NCBI GenBank assembly: GCA_947396885.1 | Contig: OX377203.1 | Coordinates: 2,852,001-2,916,000 of the forward strand | Origin: Heligmosomoides polygyrus polygyrus | Lineage: Eukaryota; Nematoda; Chromadorea; Rhabditida; Heligmosomidae | DNA: 64,000 bases | Reading direction: 5' to 3' | Shown here: in pieces, positions 32,301 to 37,840 of the stretch | Layout of the letters: each line of letters starts with the position of its first letter | Position numbering within the stretch: position 1 is the first letter of the stretch | Notes under the pieces: generated by a model | Database searches by the model: none | What the model was told of the DNA's origin: nothing | What the model saw: the letters and a program-made list of their open reading frames with translations, nothing else | Position numbers and translations under genes: made by a program

Positions 32301-32468
32301 TTAGATCAAGCTTTTCGCTCTCATATAAAGTCCCTTCCTCCGCTGTGACACAACTAACCTGCCGTCTGGGCTCAGTGAGACCGCCGAGTACTTCGGATTC
32401 GAGAAGAGAAGCTCCCTTGGAATAAGTGTGGCTGTCACCAGCGGAAGAAAGAGAGCCGCGAGCAGCAT
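11359..32468 (-). CDS. Secreted S9-family serine peptidase (DPF-5/DPF-6-like), gene 2
   Basis: Predicted secreted prolyl-oligopeptidase-fold peptidase of 683 aa. Exons, 5' to 3': 32468-32359, 30516-30404, 27959-27865, 27634-27507, 27452-27303, 26941-26846, 26787-26723, 24206-24082, 24024-23913, 23840-23761, 23690-23385, 22674-22524, 22391-22214, 11812-11673, 11617-11535, 11478-11359 (TGA). Exon 1 encodes a signal peptide ([13 protein letters not shown]). Residues of about 20-370 match a beta-propeller ([25 protein letters not shown]). The hydrolase half shows [19 protein letters not shown], the nucleophile motif GGSYGG (Ser513), GANDPRV (Asp608) and DEGHG (His640). Exon lengths and phases equal those of gene 1. 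Odd points: intron 13 is about 10.4 kb; intron 1 hosts element F5 and intron 11 a solo LTR; the exon 13 donor is GTCAGT, 15 bp from an RTE tail; the exon 6 donor GTCAGC is the weakest call. Substrate unknown; DPF naming is from recalled family similarity. Confidence 0.88.
11990..12180 (-). mobile_element. Degenerate SINE S1 fragment
   Basis: Diverged match to the body of family S1 (GGGTGCGCCACGAATTCCGC, later CCAAGTCTGGTTCCGATTCT). The tRNA-like head is missing. A sister fragment lies at about 41127-41300. Confidence 0.45.
12811..13690 (-). mobile_element. Internally deleted mariner with intact TIRs
   Basis: Both ends begin CCAGGCTGTCCAATAATT and the outer about 35 bp pair with few differences. 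TA duplications flank the element (12809-12810 and 13691-13692). At 880 bp it is about 400 bp shorter than a complete mariner. It is inserted in a tRNA-like repeat (GTGGTGCAGTGGATAG at about 12748). The TIR differs from those of the mariners at 1.5, 39.7 and 62.8 kb, so it is a separate lineage. Confidence 0.88.
12840..13522 (-). pseudogene. mariner transposase deletion derivative
   Basis: From the ATG at 13522 the frame encodes the N-terminal helix-turn-helix (RIRTFMYYEWLLGNDTG, SQRTVRRWLNRFESGDTSLE) and stops matching at GRPSGG near 13330. The C-terminal half then appears in a different frame: [53 protein letters not shown]. The second and third catalytic aspartates are present and 34 residues apart. 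The region between, including the WxPHxL linker and the first catalytic aspartate, is deleted and the deletion shifts the frame. HDY replaces the usual HDN. The product cannot be an active transposase, but the TIRs could still be mobilised in trans. Confidence 0.88.
13835..15352. mobile_element. Foldback element F3 with tRNA-like arms and small internal ORF
   Basis: The arms, about 13835-14370 and about 14830-15352, are inverted copies. The outer ends read CTAACAAGGAAAGGTTCCCA and, on the complement of the right end, CTTACAAGGAAAGGTTCCCA. Each arm contains a tRNA-like module with CACGGTGGCGCAGTCGGTAG and a B-box-like CAGTTCGAGTCCGCG (about 14030-14100 plus strand; inverse at about 15170-15095). 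The 460-bp centre encodes a small ORF at 14369. F3 shares arm sequence with F2 and outer-end pattern with F1, F4 and F5. Confidence 0.78.
14369..14521 (+). CDS. Small ORF inside foldback F3
   Basis: A 50-codon frame begins MSFSPERFVARLLSTFTP in a good AAAATG context and ends in TAG at 14519-14521. About 100 bp downstream, after an acceptor-like TTGCAG at about 14615, another open stretch begins (YKPDLPIVLRSG, VSVIPVGDRW). The two may be exons of one short gene, but I cannot place a convincing donor. Not recognised. It occupies the same position between the arms as the MSA..RVVIHLL ORF in F1, F4 and F5, but has no clear sequence similarity to it. Confidence 0.3.
15418..15551. mobile_element. 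MITE with TTA target duplication
   Basis: The ends GGCCCCGTTTATACT and AGTATAAACGGGGCC are inverted copies flanked by TTA at 15415-15417 and 15552-15554. Almost the whole 134 bp is palindromic around ATTGATCGATCGCG. Three-base TWA duplications are typical of PIF/Harbinger-type (Tourist) MITEs. Confidence 0.85.
15566..15892. mobile_element. GC-rich MITE with TAA target duplication
   Basis: The ends AGGCCCATGCACACTTCTGC and GCAGAAGTGTGCATGGGCCT are inverted copies with TAA on both sides. The interior is very GC-rich (GCGGCGCGAC and similar) and largely self-complementary. It abuts the next palindrome directly. Confidence 0.8.
15897..16014. mobile_element. Palindromic MITE-like element
   Basis: GTGTGCGCGCGACGCGCGAC at the left and its complement near 16000 form a long hairpin centred on GATCAATCGCGTCGTTTGATC (about 15945). 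The arms include GTGTAGTGGCC and GGCCACTACAC. Confidence 0.75.
16490..16720 (-). repeat. Single-arm copy of tRNA-like repeat F9b
   Basis: Minus strand from about 16610: GCGCCGGTGGTGTAAGGCGA, an anticodon-like arm TCTGCCCGGAAAGCAGA, and GGGTTCGAGTCCCGCCTGG. The adjoining spacer matches the centre of F9a. Only one arm is present. The D-arm and variable region do not fit a functional tRNA. Confidence 0.6.
17097..17232. mobile_element. Palindromic MITE with TAA target duplication
   Basis: Begins GGCCTTTGTCATA and ends TATGACAAAGGCC, with TAA at 17094-17096 and 17233-17235. The inner segment TCGCTC.CCCGAGCGACGCC is also inverted, so the 136-bp element is a near-perfect hairpin. Confidence 0.88.
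17341..17551. mobile_element. MITE with TTA target duplication (GGGCCTGTTCATACTT type)
   Basis: The left end GGGCCTGTTCATACTTCGCG is matched by an inverted right end (CGCGAAGTGTGAAGAGG), with TTA at 17338-17340 and 17552-17554. Related ends occur at about 18692 and at about 43980 (GCGAAGTATGAACAGGCC). Confidence 0.78.
17580..18100. repeat. Diverged copy of the intron 13 block seen at 41.87-42.24 kb
   Basis: Segments such as TTGCACTCTTTTGAAGGTTG and AGAATCACTATCACCCCTGG correspond to sequence at 41.9-42.2 kb in gene 1. No shared open frame remains. Confidence 0.5.
18400..18625 (+). mobile_element. SINE S1 fragment without tRNA head
   Basis: Body of family S1 in plus orientation: ACTTGTCTGGGAAGGATAAA, GCGATGCGCATCCCAAAAGG and GGATTGAGTAACGCCGCCCT are recognisable. 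Confidence 0.65.
18692..18825. mobile_element. MITE of the GGGCCTGTTCATACTT type
   Basis: Left end GGGCCTGTTCATACTTCGCG; right end CCCGTCGCGGAATAATTACG followed by AAAAGGCCC. Diverged relative of the element at 17341. Confidence 0.6.
18930..19640 (+). pseudogene. CR1/Jockey-type reverse transcriptase fragment
   Basis: The frame from about 18930 reads GGVPQGGVLSSLL, then KMYADDDIKVYKEV (the RT catalytic FADD/YADD position), followed by the thumb region (SAEKSHCIVVQSKS, YKSYVRPIVECGVSVFS). A frameshift/stop occurs near 19476, and similarity continues to about 19640 (LFLECRGLSFDN-type sequence). The endonuclease and the RT motifs before GVPQG are absent. It is the same family as the element at 58.8-62.5 kb, but old. 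Confidence 0.85.
19700..20045 (+). repeat. Solo arm of a foldback element (F8)
   Basis: Starts CTTACTAGGGAAGGGTTT, similar to the outer ends of F1, F4, F5 and F7. It contains a tRNA-like module at about 19932-20010 (GCGGCGGTGGCGCAGGGGTG, then TTGGTTCGGTTCCCGTTGC). The inverse arm was not found; the sequence runs directly into F6. Confidence 0.6.
20110..20878 (+). mobile_element. Foldback element F6, internal region and one arm, truncated
   Basis: The left part (TATAAAGGCTACAGGCTCCT at about 20155 onward) matches the centre of F4 and F5. The right part from about 20575 matches their right arm, including the tRNA-like module near 20690-20790 and AATAAACACATTTT. The left arm is missing, and the right arm ends abruptly at about 20878 where an RTE copy starts. 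The interior carries a broken copy of the MSA..RVVIHLL ORF. Confidence 0.7.
20318..20560 (+). pseudogene. Acidic foldback ORF, copy 2, interrupted
   Basis: From ATG 20318 the frame reads MSADGRVVIHLLTLKCGPPL, then SREEIKLA followed by a TAA. The same frame continues RMASILKDFE, another TAA, then RQREIDEDEQLEVVEEEDWD. Two in-frame stops break an otherwise clear relative of the ORFs at 3720 and 31420. A TATAAAGG box lies about 160 bp upstream. Confidence 0.6.
20879..22198 (+). pseudogene. RTE-type retrotransposon, frameshifted
   Basis: RT motifs appear in changing frames: VPDIWQRSTTIPIWKKKGSP and NYRPIRLLSHSMKIFERIV at about 20970-21110, LAFLDLEKAFDRVPREVIWY at about 21240-21300, then the C-terminal part (LNVKMTEYLTTDENESRSIK, VFKYLGSAVASDGSALVEVN, MLRWTAGVTRLD) at about 21500-21880. 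The YADD segment is deleted near 21420. The 3' end is a short (GAA)n run at about 22185-22198. It is a close relative of the RTE at 6161 but more decayed. It ends 15 bp from the exon 13 splice donor of gene 2. Confidence 0.88.
22725..23366. mobile_element. Solo LTR with 5-bp target duplication
   Basis: Starts TGTCATGACTTCC and ends GATGTAGTCCAAACA, i.e. TG..CA termini. AGAAG flanks it on both sides (22720-22724 and 23367-23371). Inside are a TATATAAG box at about 22835 and AATAAA at about 23284, both in plus orientation. The same intron (intron 11) of gene 1 is only about 58 bp and shows the empty site, with no insertion. The element therefore arrived after the duplication. The 119- and 127-codon frames crossing it have no family similarity. 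The retrotransposon family is not identified. Confidence 0.88.
24240..24750. other. AT-rich intron 7 sequence, no feature seen
   Basis: Low-complexity AT-rich sequence within intron 7 of gene 2, without ORF or repeat that I can support. Confidence 0.5.
24755..26190. repeat. Composite repeat R2 (copy 1) with CT-rich tract and satellite units
   Basis: Begins near CCGACACGCCTAACGACGTG and continues through GTTTGTGCTGCGCAGTACTT. It then runs through a long CT-rich tract of ACTGGTC/CTCCT variants (25080-25300, 25490-25960) interspersed with satellite units (about 25320 and 25980). It ends with GTATCTCACTTAGGTTAGAT near 26150. A second copy of the same order lies at about 46525-47990. The small ORFs crossing it are composition artefacts. 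It lies in intron 7 of gene 2, while gene 1 lacks it there. Confidence 0.7.
26230..26430. repeat. Satellite unit related to 4560-5640
   Basis: Contains the core AGAAACGCGCGCAGACGCCG, CTTCCTCTGCAGCAGCAACA and ACGGCAAACGTTGCCTGCGC. Its second half resumes at about 26605 after the insertion of a MITE. Confidence 0.65.
26434..26600. mobile_element. MITE with GGCCGGATTCATCAAC-type ends, copy 1
   Basis: Left end GGGCCCGGATTCATCAACGA, right end TTGATAAATCCGGCCCCTGG. Inserted in the satellite sequence. A second copy lies at 34161-34339; both have interiors of the type GGGTATAGGGGATAGAGATG. Confidence 0.8.
28025..28163. mobile_element. MITE present in intron 2 of both genes (copy in gene 2)
   Basis: The ends AGGGCGTTTATACTGAAATC and GGAGTATAAATGGGACATTA are inverted. 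The same element with the same neighbours lies at about 53937-54063 in gene 1, so it predates the duplication. Confidence 0.65.
28198..29101. mobile_element. Foldback element F7 in intron 2 of gene 2
   Basis: Outer ends CTTACCAGGGTATGCC and, from the right arm, CTAACCAGGGAATCC. Each arm has a tRNA-like module (CGGCGGTGGCGCAGTGGTAG and a B-box-like GCGTTCGGTCCCCG at about 28418-28490; inverse at about 28880-28805). The equivalent element in gene 1 lies at 54087-57487. The inner part of the left arm is missing here. Confidence 0.78.
29188..29890. other. Insertion private to gene 2, unidentified
   Basis: Sequence from about 29188 to 30228, including the SINE at 29895, is absent from the corresponding intron of gene 1, which jumps from GATATGCTCCCTTGATTT to TTCTAGTTTTCGCCGTCTTT. 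The 700 bp before the SINE holds overlapping frames of 74-91 codons on both strands, none recognisable. Possibly an old transposon fragment. Confidence 0.45.
29895..30185 (-). mobile_element. tRNA-derived SINE S1, near full length
   Basis: Minus strand: tRNA-like head (GTAGCGCAGTCGGAGGAGGT; GGCTCGGATTTCCCGCC), body with ATCCCTCCGGGGTCGGTGAG and GACTTGTCTGGGAAGAATAG, then GAGTAACGCCGTCCTTTATC and a TTTATC-type tail. It lies in intron 2 of gene 2. Confidence 0.8.
30718..32199. mobile_element. Foldback element F5 with tRNA-like arms and internal ORF, most complete
   Basis: The arms, about 30718-31150 and about 31785-32199, are inverted with high similarity: ACTAACAAGGGAAGGGTCTG on the left and ACTTACAAAGGAAGGGTCTG on the complement of the right end. 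Each arm holds a tRNA-like module (GCCAGTGGCTCAGAGCGCAG, then AGGTCAGGGGTTTGGCTC, clearest on the complement of 32020-31930). The centre carries a TTTAAAGG or TATA-like box (about 31177) and the uninterrupted ORF at 31420. The element is inserted in intron 1 of gene 2; gene 1 has only 131 bp there, so the insertion is younger than the duplication. No transposase is present. Confidence 0.82.
31420..31806 (+). CDS. Conserved acidic ORF of foldback elements, intact copy
   Basis: This uninterrupted 128-codon frame begins MSADGRVVIHLFTLKYGPPL. It continues SREEIKLAERMTSILKDFEA and ARQLEVDEDEQMEVVEEEEE, then DWDAQDELMDVKRQASSGHM, and ends YRRFVPVYHWC. The last residues are read from the start of the right arm. 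Predicted features are a short amphipathic N-terminal segment, a charged helix and a strongly acidic middle; no known domain is recognised. It is the best preserved of four related ORFs (3720, 20318, 31420, 36395), each placed between the arms of a foldback element and preceded by CTAACACCAACAATG or similar. The position suggests a protein gene carried by the element. It could equally be a captured host exon. Confidence 0.5.
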   Translation: MSADGRVVIHLFTLKYGPPLDKESSREEIKLAERMTSILKDFEARQLEVDEDEQMEVVEEEEEDWDAQDELMDVKRQASSGHMITFSSGTLVSEERSGLQLDFGCVLITMEEDTAIHYRRFVPVYHWC

Positions 32469-32600
32469 CTGAATTGATACGTTTGATAAATTGAGCTAAA
32501 ACGTCTCCAAACGTAAGATGTAGAGCAATCAGAAGATAGCATCCGCAAGGCAAAGGCTTCAGGGATCTGAAGGCAAGGTCTTTCATGCTTCTGATCCAAA
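32200..32600 (-). promoter_or_regulatory. Upstream region of gene 2 with spliced-leader acceptor at the ATG
   Basis: Immediately before the start codon (32468) the minus strand reads GTATCAATTCAG, an ideal 3' splice site touching the ATG, as in trans-spliced nematode genes. The TATAAAAG seen upstream of gene 1 is replaced by CATGAAAG here (about 32580), so gene 2 lacks that box. About 370 bp upstream of the ATG are shared with gene 1. Confidence 0.5.
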
Positions 32601-32974
32601 ATACTACCACTTTTCTTGCTGACGCTATCACTGATTAAACCAAATGAACCCTCAGAATAGGAACTTGCAGATCTTTGTCGCTTCCAAGGGCTAGTTTAGT
32701 GTCCATATTTCTCCCGAAGTTGAAAGTCGAAGTAAAAATCCCCTGCCGTTGGCGTGTATTCATTTTCTCTATTCGTCAACGGTGATGCAGACTCCTTTAA
32801 AACGTATCTTCTGTCTTTACCGTATTCTCTTGGTCTGATGGTCCTCTGTTTTTATAAAAGTTTAGTAATAGAGTAGAAATAAAGCGGCAGACTTCTGAAT
32901 ATATCAAGAAAAGGGGGAATTTTCTGATTAATCTTTCCAATTTACATGTTTTTGCTCTACGTTCAGTTTGTATG

Positions 32975-32978
32975 GCTC

Positions 32979-33038
<60 letters not shown>

Positions 33039-33066
33039 CTTATTTATTTATTTATTTATTTATTTA
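32975..33066. repeat. (TTAT)n microsatellite
   Basis: About 90 bp of TTAT repeats. On the complement this is (ATAA)n, the same tail type as the CR1-like element at 62.5 kb, but no retrotransposon body adjoins it. Confidence 0.9.
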
Positions 33067-34160
33067 TGAGATATAATCATGCAAATAATGTCACGTATAC
33101 AGATACTAGCTCATATGACGTAAAGGTGTCATTCTCGTTATCATCTAGTAATAAATTCAATTCTTTGAGGTCTGCTAATCCATTTTTATCAATAAATTTC
33201 AGGGAATTGGTAGATGTTCGATTTGTGGAAAAATGTTTTATATGCTACTATAATAGCTCTAGAAACTTGAATTATTCACTTGCAATCCTTAGTATTGGAA
33301 TGAGATGTGGAAATCGTTAAGGGAAAGAGCAGTCATCCCAGTTATCATCCCACATGCTGTCATAATTCGTTCAAAACTTCCTTATAAAAGTAATTTCTGG
33401 ATGATGTTATTCAGGTGCTTTCCAGAAGAGCAATGTTGTTCCTTTTGAATGAATTAAAGGCGGAAGTATCGCTCTCAAAACGTGCTAACATATGTTGTAC
33501 ATATATGAACGAAGCATGCAGACGAATCTTGCTCCGAATAAGCTATATGTCATGTTTAGCCGACTGGCAGACAATTTCTATATGGCCTACGCGATGGCTT
33601 AGATCACAAGAAAAAGGAGACCAACAACAACAAGTCATCGCTTTCTAATCACAAATTGTTGACCTACAAAAGTTAAATTTTGAGGTTTTGCAAACAGGCA
33701 GTGATCTGTAGAGAAATTCGCCAGGTAAACAACTGCTCAAGTTGAGCTTTTCTTGAGTTAGGGTGTTCTTATAGATTGGCGTCACTTTCAAAGGCTATTC
33801 AACAGTTCGGTGTCTCCTGTCCAAGTCATTCTGTATCATAAAGGAAGCCATGAGTCACCGCCCTTCTTTGCCTCATTGTGTTTGGTAGCAGAATTCCCAA
33901 TGGAAGATACCAAAGGAGCAGCTCGAGCAGCGCTGAACAAAGGCCCAATATCAGGAATCTTTAGAAATTTTATTGGAGAAGTGTAAGAGGTGGAACGCAA
34001 CAAAAGGGCTGAAAACTTATGGAACGAGAGGGTTAATGATGGAGTTTCGGAACACGGAAACGACGCGAATTATGCTCATCCCTGCCAACCTTGGGTAGTC
34101 TTATGCGGTAACCTCCTCCCGAGATACCTAGCGCTGTCCAGCGACGTTCACCCTTATTAC
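33067..34160. other. Intergenic sequence without a recognised feature
   Basis: Sequence between the upstream region of gene 2 and the MITE at 34161. Short ORFs up to 77 codons occur but show no coding signal or family resemblance. Confidence 0.5.
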
Positions 34161-34339
34161 CTGGGGCCGGATTCATCAACGACTAAGGGGTAGAGCTCGC
34201 TTGTATAGGGGGTAGAGATACCCAAGATGAAGCCTATGTCTCTGGCTCTTGCCTTATGCCTTACATGCCTCTTGTCTTACCTCTACCCCTTATACCCCGC
34301 CTACCCACGTGCTTAATTGTTGATGAATCCGGCCCCTGG
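34161..34339. mobile_element. MITE with GGCCGGATTCATCAAC-type ends, copy 2
   Basis: The ends CTGGGGCCGGATTCATCAAC and GTTGATGAATCCGGCCCCTG are near-perfect inverted repeats. Interior GGGGTAGAGATACCCAAGAT resembles copy 1 at 26434. Confidence 0.85.
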
Positions 34340-34454
34340 ACAGCTAAATGGGTATTCATAATTCGTAATGATAATAATTTATTACGTTGTTAAAGACAAA
34401 CGTTAGAAATCACGAGAAAGGGCAGCAATAACCATTAAAAGGGAGCAGCGTATT

Positions 34455-34862
34455 AGGTTCATGCATAAGTTCTCCGAAATTTAAACCGCAAAATATTTTA
34501 TTTCATAATATCTAAACAACAACGGCGAATCACTTAAAGTAAGCACCATTAGTATCAGCGGCCTCCTGCCAACGTGTTGGTGGGTCGTGGATGCCCTTCC
34601 TCCAGGACGTAGCAGGCTGCGCCATGCTGAACGCTTTGAGTGCCTCTTCGGTGTCGTCTCGGTTTGTGAAACGCTTACCATCAAAACGGCATTGGAGATT
34701 CGAGAAAAGATGGTAATCAGATGGAGCGAGGTCTGTGGAGTACGGCGATGGGGAAGGATTGTCAAGCCGTACTTCAGTAGTTCAATCTTCGCCGACCTTG
34801 GAATGTGTGGTCTAGCTGCTGCTCTCCACGTGTAATTTGGAGATGTGCGTTCAACTTCCTCA
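34455..34862 (-). pseudogene. mariner transposase C-terminal fragment
   Basis: On the minus strand the end of a mariner transposase can be read across frameshifts: a [19 protein letters not shown] stretch holding the third catalytic aspartate, FTNRDDTEEALKAFSMAQPA, and WRKGIHDPPTRWQEA, NGAYFK. The 3' terminal repeat remains at about 34455 (TTAGGTTCATGCATAAGTTC), similar to that of the mariner at 39701. The 5' two thirds are missing where foldback F4 begins. Confidence 0.85.
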
Positions 34863-35880
34863 GCTGACTCACTTACAAGGAAGGGTCTGAAGCGTATGTC
34901 TAGGGGAGCAAGTCATATAGGGAGAATCCTCACCCCTCAATTGGTCTGAAAATGTGTTTATTTTTTGCCAAGTCGTTAAATCCAAGGAGTAGGGGGTCCT
35001 TGAAGTCACAATACGAGTTTGGGGTCTTGCACGCCCAGATGCCTCTGCCGGCAAGCGAGTCGCAGCGCAGTGGAAGTGGGGTTGCTTCGTGCCAGGAAGA
35101 TCTGGAGTTTGGTTCTTGTGCGCTGTTGCATTTCAACTGTTTGTGATTTGGGGATTCTGACGCCTATACCATTTTCAGACGTTTTATACCTAATTTTCCA
35201 GCTGAATGCTGTGGTATTAAACATGATGATGTAGAAATGTTCAACATCAGTGATACACAGGTACAATGTGCATGGAGCACCACTGGGCACACGGGCAATG
35301 TATAAAGGCTACAGGCTCCTCATAGTCTGTTTACATACATGGACCAATGACCTCGGGAAAGAGTCAAGGAGCATTTGGACGGCCTTAGAAAGCCCAATGT
35401 GTCAACTCCTTGGGGAGAGCACAGGGTCCGATGCCACTGTGGCGCCATGTTCTAAGTGTCCGTCTCCATCCTAGCGGCAAAAAGCGACATCTCAGCACGC
35501 AGGACACTTGAGGCGCTTTGGATAGCGGCCAAGAACCCACAGGTCAACCGCAAGGATGAATGCATAGCGATAACCCAAGAACTGGCACCCTTTGTCGAGC
35601 TCTATGGGTTTTGATCAATTAGATCTGACCTCCGAGGTACTTAAGTGGCATCCGTGGCTAAACTCATTCACCCACGTCTATCTCCATCTGCGAGTGACTG
35701 GCGGTGCTCGTCGGCACCCACCTGGAAGGATAGTTGATACGCTGTACCTGGACACTGGTTCTTTACTCTAGCTGGCTTGAGAATGCTATTCTGTATGATG
35801 AAATGGCGTTTGGGGGAATAGTTTCATTAATGTTTTTCATTTTTGCTTAAGCCCAGAGCGGCTGTTATAGAAGATAGAAG

Positions 35881-36086
35881 CTGTTAGGAGAATGTTTAGT
35901 TGCGATCAAAACTCTTGCGCCAGGCGGGACTCGAACCCGCATCTTCTGCTTTCCGGGCAGCGATGTTCGCCTTGAGGCCTTGAGGATGAGGCGAACATCG
36001 CTGCCCTGCCCGGAAAGCAGAAGATGCGGGTTCGAGTCCCGCCTGGCGCAAGAGTTTTGATCGCAACTAAACATTCTCCTAACAGT
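35881..36086. repeat. Near-perfect palindrome of a tRNA-like module (F9c)
   Basis: The left arm 35881-35973 and right arm 35990-36086 are inverted copies (CTGTTAGGAGAATGTTTAGT at the outside; GGCGAACATCGCTGCCC near the centre), differing mainly by a 5-base duplication in the right arm. Both contain the module GGGTTCGAGTCCCGCCTGG. GTTTCATTAATGTT is present on both sides (about 35821 and about 36085). The anticodon-like loop is CCGGAAA, lacking U33, so these are not functional tRNAs. Confidence 0.85.
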
Positions 36087-36394
36087 TTCATTAATGTTCT
36101 CGACTTTTCCAGGCTCCGAAGAAGGCGAAGATGCCGAAACGTCAGCCGAAGAAAGCTTGTTTAACAATCTTGGTAAATAGCTTAAAGAAGAAACACGCTG
36201 ACCTCGGGAAAGAACATTCTGCTTGTATTTTCAAAAAAGACTAGGATGTGACGTCGGAGGTGGTTCAAATGAGAAACGAGGTGCGCGGATCCCGCAAATT
36301 AACCTAAACGGCATCGATACACTCTTTCCGTCAGCTTTGCCTGTCAGCTGGAAATCAGGAGCCTGCTGGAGGTTTTCTAAAACCTAACACCAAC

Positions 36395-36617
36395 AATGTC
36401 CGCCTATGCTAGAGTGGTGATCCATCTGCTCACGCTGATGTGTTGCCCACCTTCAGAAAGGAACCTTCGAGGGAAGAAATCAAGCTGTCCGAACGGATAG
36501 CCAACATACTAATGAACTTCGAAGCACGTCAACTTGAAGTTGATGAAGACGGTGTGGTTAAAAAACCGGTCAGTTTTAAACAAGTCGCAAGAAAGGTACT
36601 CTTCACAGCTTACAGCT
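36395..36617 (+). pseudogene. Acidic foldback ORF, copy 4, frameshifted
   Basis: From ATG 36395 the frame reads MSAYARVVIHLLTLMCCPP. A frameshift near 36458 then leads into REEIKLSERIANILMNFEAR and QLEVDEDG. Clearly related to the intact ORF at 31420. Confidence 0.6.
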
Positions 36618-36892
36618 AGAAAATGCGCAGAAAACGTTTGAAAATGGTGTAGATGTTAGAATTCTCAAATCTCAACCAGTCGAAATGTAAAAATGCAGCA
36701 GCTCACAGGAACCAAGCCTCCGACCTTCCTGGCATGAAGCAACCTCACTTCCACTGTACTCTGAGCCGCTTGCCGGCAGAGGCATCGCGGGCGTACAAGA
36801 CCCCTAAACTCGTGATGAGCCGTATTCCATTGTGACTTCAAGGACCCCTACTCCTTGGGTTTAATGACTTGGCAAAAAATAAACACATTTTG

Positions 36893-37425
36893 GATCTATC
36901 CTAGTCCGGGGGTGCCACATAACTAAAAAGTATTGTATGTGACAAATTCACTCAAGACTGACAAATTCCGATGCTTCCGACGGCTAGAAACGCTTCCTAC
37001 AGGGACATGCGACACGCCTTTGCCTTATTTCAATGGAGATGGTATATGCATGTGATTTCAATAGGACGATCAGCGACAGTTTATAGGAATCCTGGTCAGG
37101 TGGATGGTTTCTAGCGGCAGTATTTGCCATCTACAACGTCAATTTTTACCCGTGATTATGGTTGTACTACGGAAAAAAGTCACTATCACCCATTCTCGAA
37201 TCAATTGTCCTACTGCAGACTGTTGCCTACCACATTCTGTTAGATCTTAAGTTCCTTGCTAGAAATGTGGTCTGGGAGCTTAAACACTGAGAACATTTCG
37301 AGCTCCGCGGCTAACCATGCGTCACCGAGCGCACGTCCGGGTTTCAGCGCCGCGAAGTCGCACGCGGCTAGCGCGCGACGTCGCGTTGGAGTTAGGTCCT
37401 GGAGCCGTCGTGGGGTGTCATAGAG
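36893..37425. other. End of a GGATCTATCC-type element and unassigned sequence
   Basis: GATCTATCCTAGTCCGGGGG and ATAACTAAAAAGTATTGTAT match one end of the inverted-repeat element at 55325-55815. The remainder shows nothing I can support. Confidence 0.45.
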
Positions 37426-37610
37426 ATTGACGATTGTTGCGCACACGTTTTCACACCTCTTTTTTCAGGTCTTCAAAAAAGCGTTCAGCAAAAACTAACT
37501 GTGGTTGGTGCACTCTGCTCACAGGGCCCTACATCCTGTCAAAATAACATCGCAAAACCTCATCTTGAGTTGGAAACCATTCTTAGACAGAAAGGACCTG
37601 TCGTCGGTTA
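37426..37610. repeat. Half copy of foldback F2 at the edge of unit A
   Basis: GATTGTTGCGCACACGTTTT through CTCATCTTGAGTTGGAAACC matches the right arm of F2 (about 10275-10425). The rest of the element is absent. Confidence 0.7.
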
Positions 37611-37840
37611 GCCGAGTGTGTAGTCTTTGAGAAGTGCGCCTTCAATTTTACCCTCGTCCAAAATAGTAAATGAAGTGCCTCTCCCCCCACCCCCCCCCCC
37701 CCCCTCCACCCTTCCACTAGGATAGATCCTAACCTGTCAATGTCGCCACCAGCAATTTGCTTATTTGCACAAAACATCCTGGACACCCTACGAAGACGGG
37801 TAGCCAGTATTCATCACTTAAGAGTGCTGTTGGTCCAGTG

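Larger units (their letters stand above)
10432..32860. repeat. Segmental-duplication unit B (contains gene 2)
   Basis: From the sequence GTCGGTTAGCCGAGTGTGTA at about 10445 up to about 32860 the order of unique segments matches unit A: tRNA-Met-like, exons 16-1 of the peptidase in reverse, then about 370 bp of upstream sequence. Spacing between corresponding points of the two units is 25.7-27.5 kb. The differences are caused by insertions private to one unit: the solo LTR, element F5, an RTE copy, several MITEs and a SINE in unit B. Confidence 0.85.
34871..36892. mobile_element. Foldback element F4, interrupted by F9c
   Basis: Left arm about 34871-35290 (outer end ACTTACAAGGAAGGGTCTGA), right arm about 36605-36892 with its outer end lost. 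Arms include the tRNA-like module (GAGTCGCAGCGCAGTGGAAG on the left). The centre begins with TATAAAGGCTACAGGCTCCT at about 35298, is split at about 35375-36198 by another sequence containing palindrome F9c, and resumes GACCTCGGGAAAGAACATTC. It contains a broken copy of the acidic ORF at 36395. Confidence 0.75.

Noticed and set aside
35930..36060. Apparent tRNA genes with GGA anticodon
   Set aside because: The anticodon loop CCGGAAA lacks U33, there is no serine-type long variable arm, and the two copies form a palindrome.
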